Origin: Streptomyces sp. MUM 178J
GTDB taxonomy: Bacteria; Actinomycetota; Actinomycetes; Streptomycetales; Streptomycetaceae
DNA: 24,825 bases
Direction of reading: 5' to 3'
Assembly (NCBI RefSeq): GCF_022414575.1
Contig: NZ_JADWYQ010000065.1
Coordinates: 1 to 24,825 of the forward strand
The notes under the pieces are model-generated. The model was not told where the DNA came from, ran no database searches, and saw nothing but the letters and a program-made list of their open reading frames with translations. Positions 24,635 through 24,825 of this stretch are shown piece by piece. The position numbers were made by a program, and so were the translations under genes. Every line of letters starts with the position of its first letter. Position 1 is the stretch's first letter.

Positions 24635-24825
24635 ATGACCGACGCCTCGCTCTGGGAGGATCTCGTCACCTCGGCCCTCCTCGGCACCGACCGGCGCGCA
24701 GTGCCGGGCGCGGCCGCCGCACCTGGCAAGGACGCGCCGGTCGCGCTGCTGGACGCGGCGGCGCTGCAGACCGTGCGGCGCAGGGCGGGACTGCTGCCCG
24801 CGCCCGCGGCGCCGCTGCCCGCGCC
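24635..24825 (+). CDS. DUF5691 family protein, N-terminal part (runs off window)
   Basis: ATG 24635 has AAGGGAGG 4 nt upstream. The 63 visible codons begin MTDASLWEDLVTSALLGTDR, which I recognise as the DUF5691 start, followed by an Ala/Pro-rich stretch. The 3' end is outside the window. Its position after a SWIM gene and opposite a MoxR/DUF5682/VWA operon matches a recurrent bacterial gene neighbourhood. Function is unknown; large helical-repeat proteins of this type often act as scaffolds. Confidence 0.8.
   Translation, partial: MTDASLWEDLVTSALLGTDRRAVPGAAAAPGKDAPVALLDAAALQTVRRRAGLLPAPAAPLPA

Overview
The window is a chromosomal segment of a high-GC actinomycete, almost certainly a Streptomyces or close relative. 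The evidence is the strong G/C bias at third codon positions, frequent GTG starts, GGAGG-type ribosome sites, perfect GC-rich terminator hairpins, and a core-gene order (folD, purH, purN, sucD, sucC) that I recall from Streptomyces chromosomes. I see no rRNA, tRNA, CRISPR array, insertion sequence or integrase.

Layout. 1-1978: a 5'-truncated XRE regulator, a membrane-anchored XRE regulator with a peptidoglycan-binding-like outer domain, and a divergent secreted protein homologous to that outer domain. 2097-5145: homodimeric-type NADP isocitrate dehydrogenase, a DUF3017 membrane protein and folD, all on the minus strand. 5411-5947: a small four-helix membrane protein. 6155-8406: the overlapping purN-purH pair (last steps of IMP synthesis plus GAR formylation). 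8665-9480: a disordered/membrane protein. 9543-12026: a two-gene secreted module, a small exported protein followed by a trypsin-fold protein whose catalytic His and Ser are replaced, fused to FG-GAP repeats that include three identical 186-bp units. 12329-12738: a decayed ALF-repeat gene. 12959-15774: divergent DUF6350 membrane protein and a membrane-tethered sigma-like protein. 15928-18012: the sucC-sucD operon for succinyl-CoA synthetase.

18202 to the end: the most notable region. A three-gene minus-strand operon with 4-nt overlaps (MoxR-type AAA ATPase, DUF5682, VWA protein) lies head-to-head with a plus-strand pair (SWIM zinc-finger protein, then the start of DUF5691). The 137-bp intergenic gap holds two outward-facing copies of TTGTCAGTG, each followed after 8 nt by a -10-like hexamer (TACCGT for SWIM, CACCGT for AAA). 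This matches the promoter class used by the PafBC DNA-damage activator in mycobacteria. I infer a damage-inducible ATPase/VWA chaperone-like system whose substrate is unknown.

Folate and purine genes are functionally linked: FolD makes the 10-formyl-THF consumed by PurN and PurH. Icd and SucCD are TCA-cycle enzymes. The secreted and regulatory genes between them look like accessory insertions between conserved core blocks.
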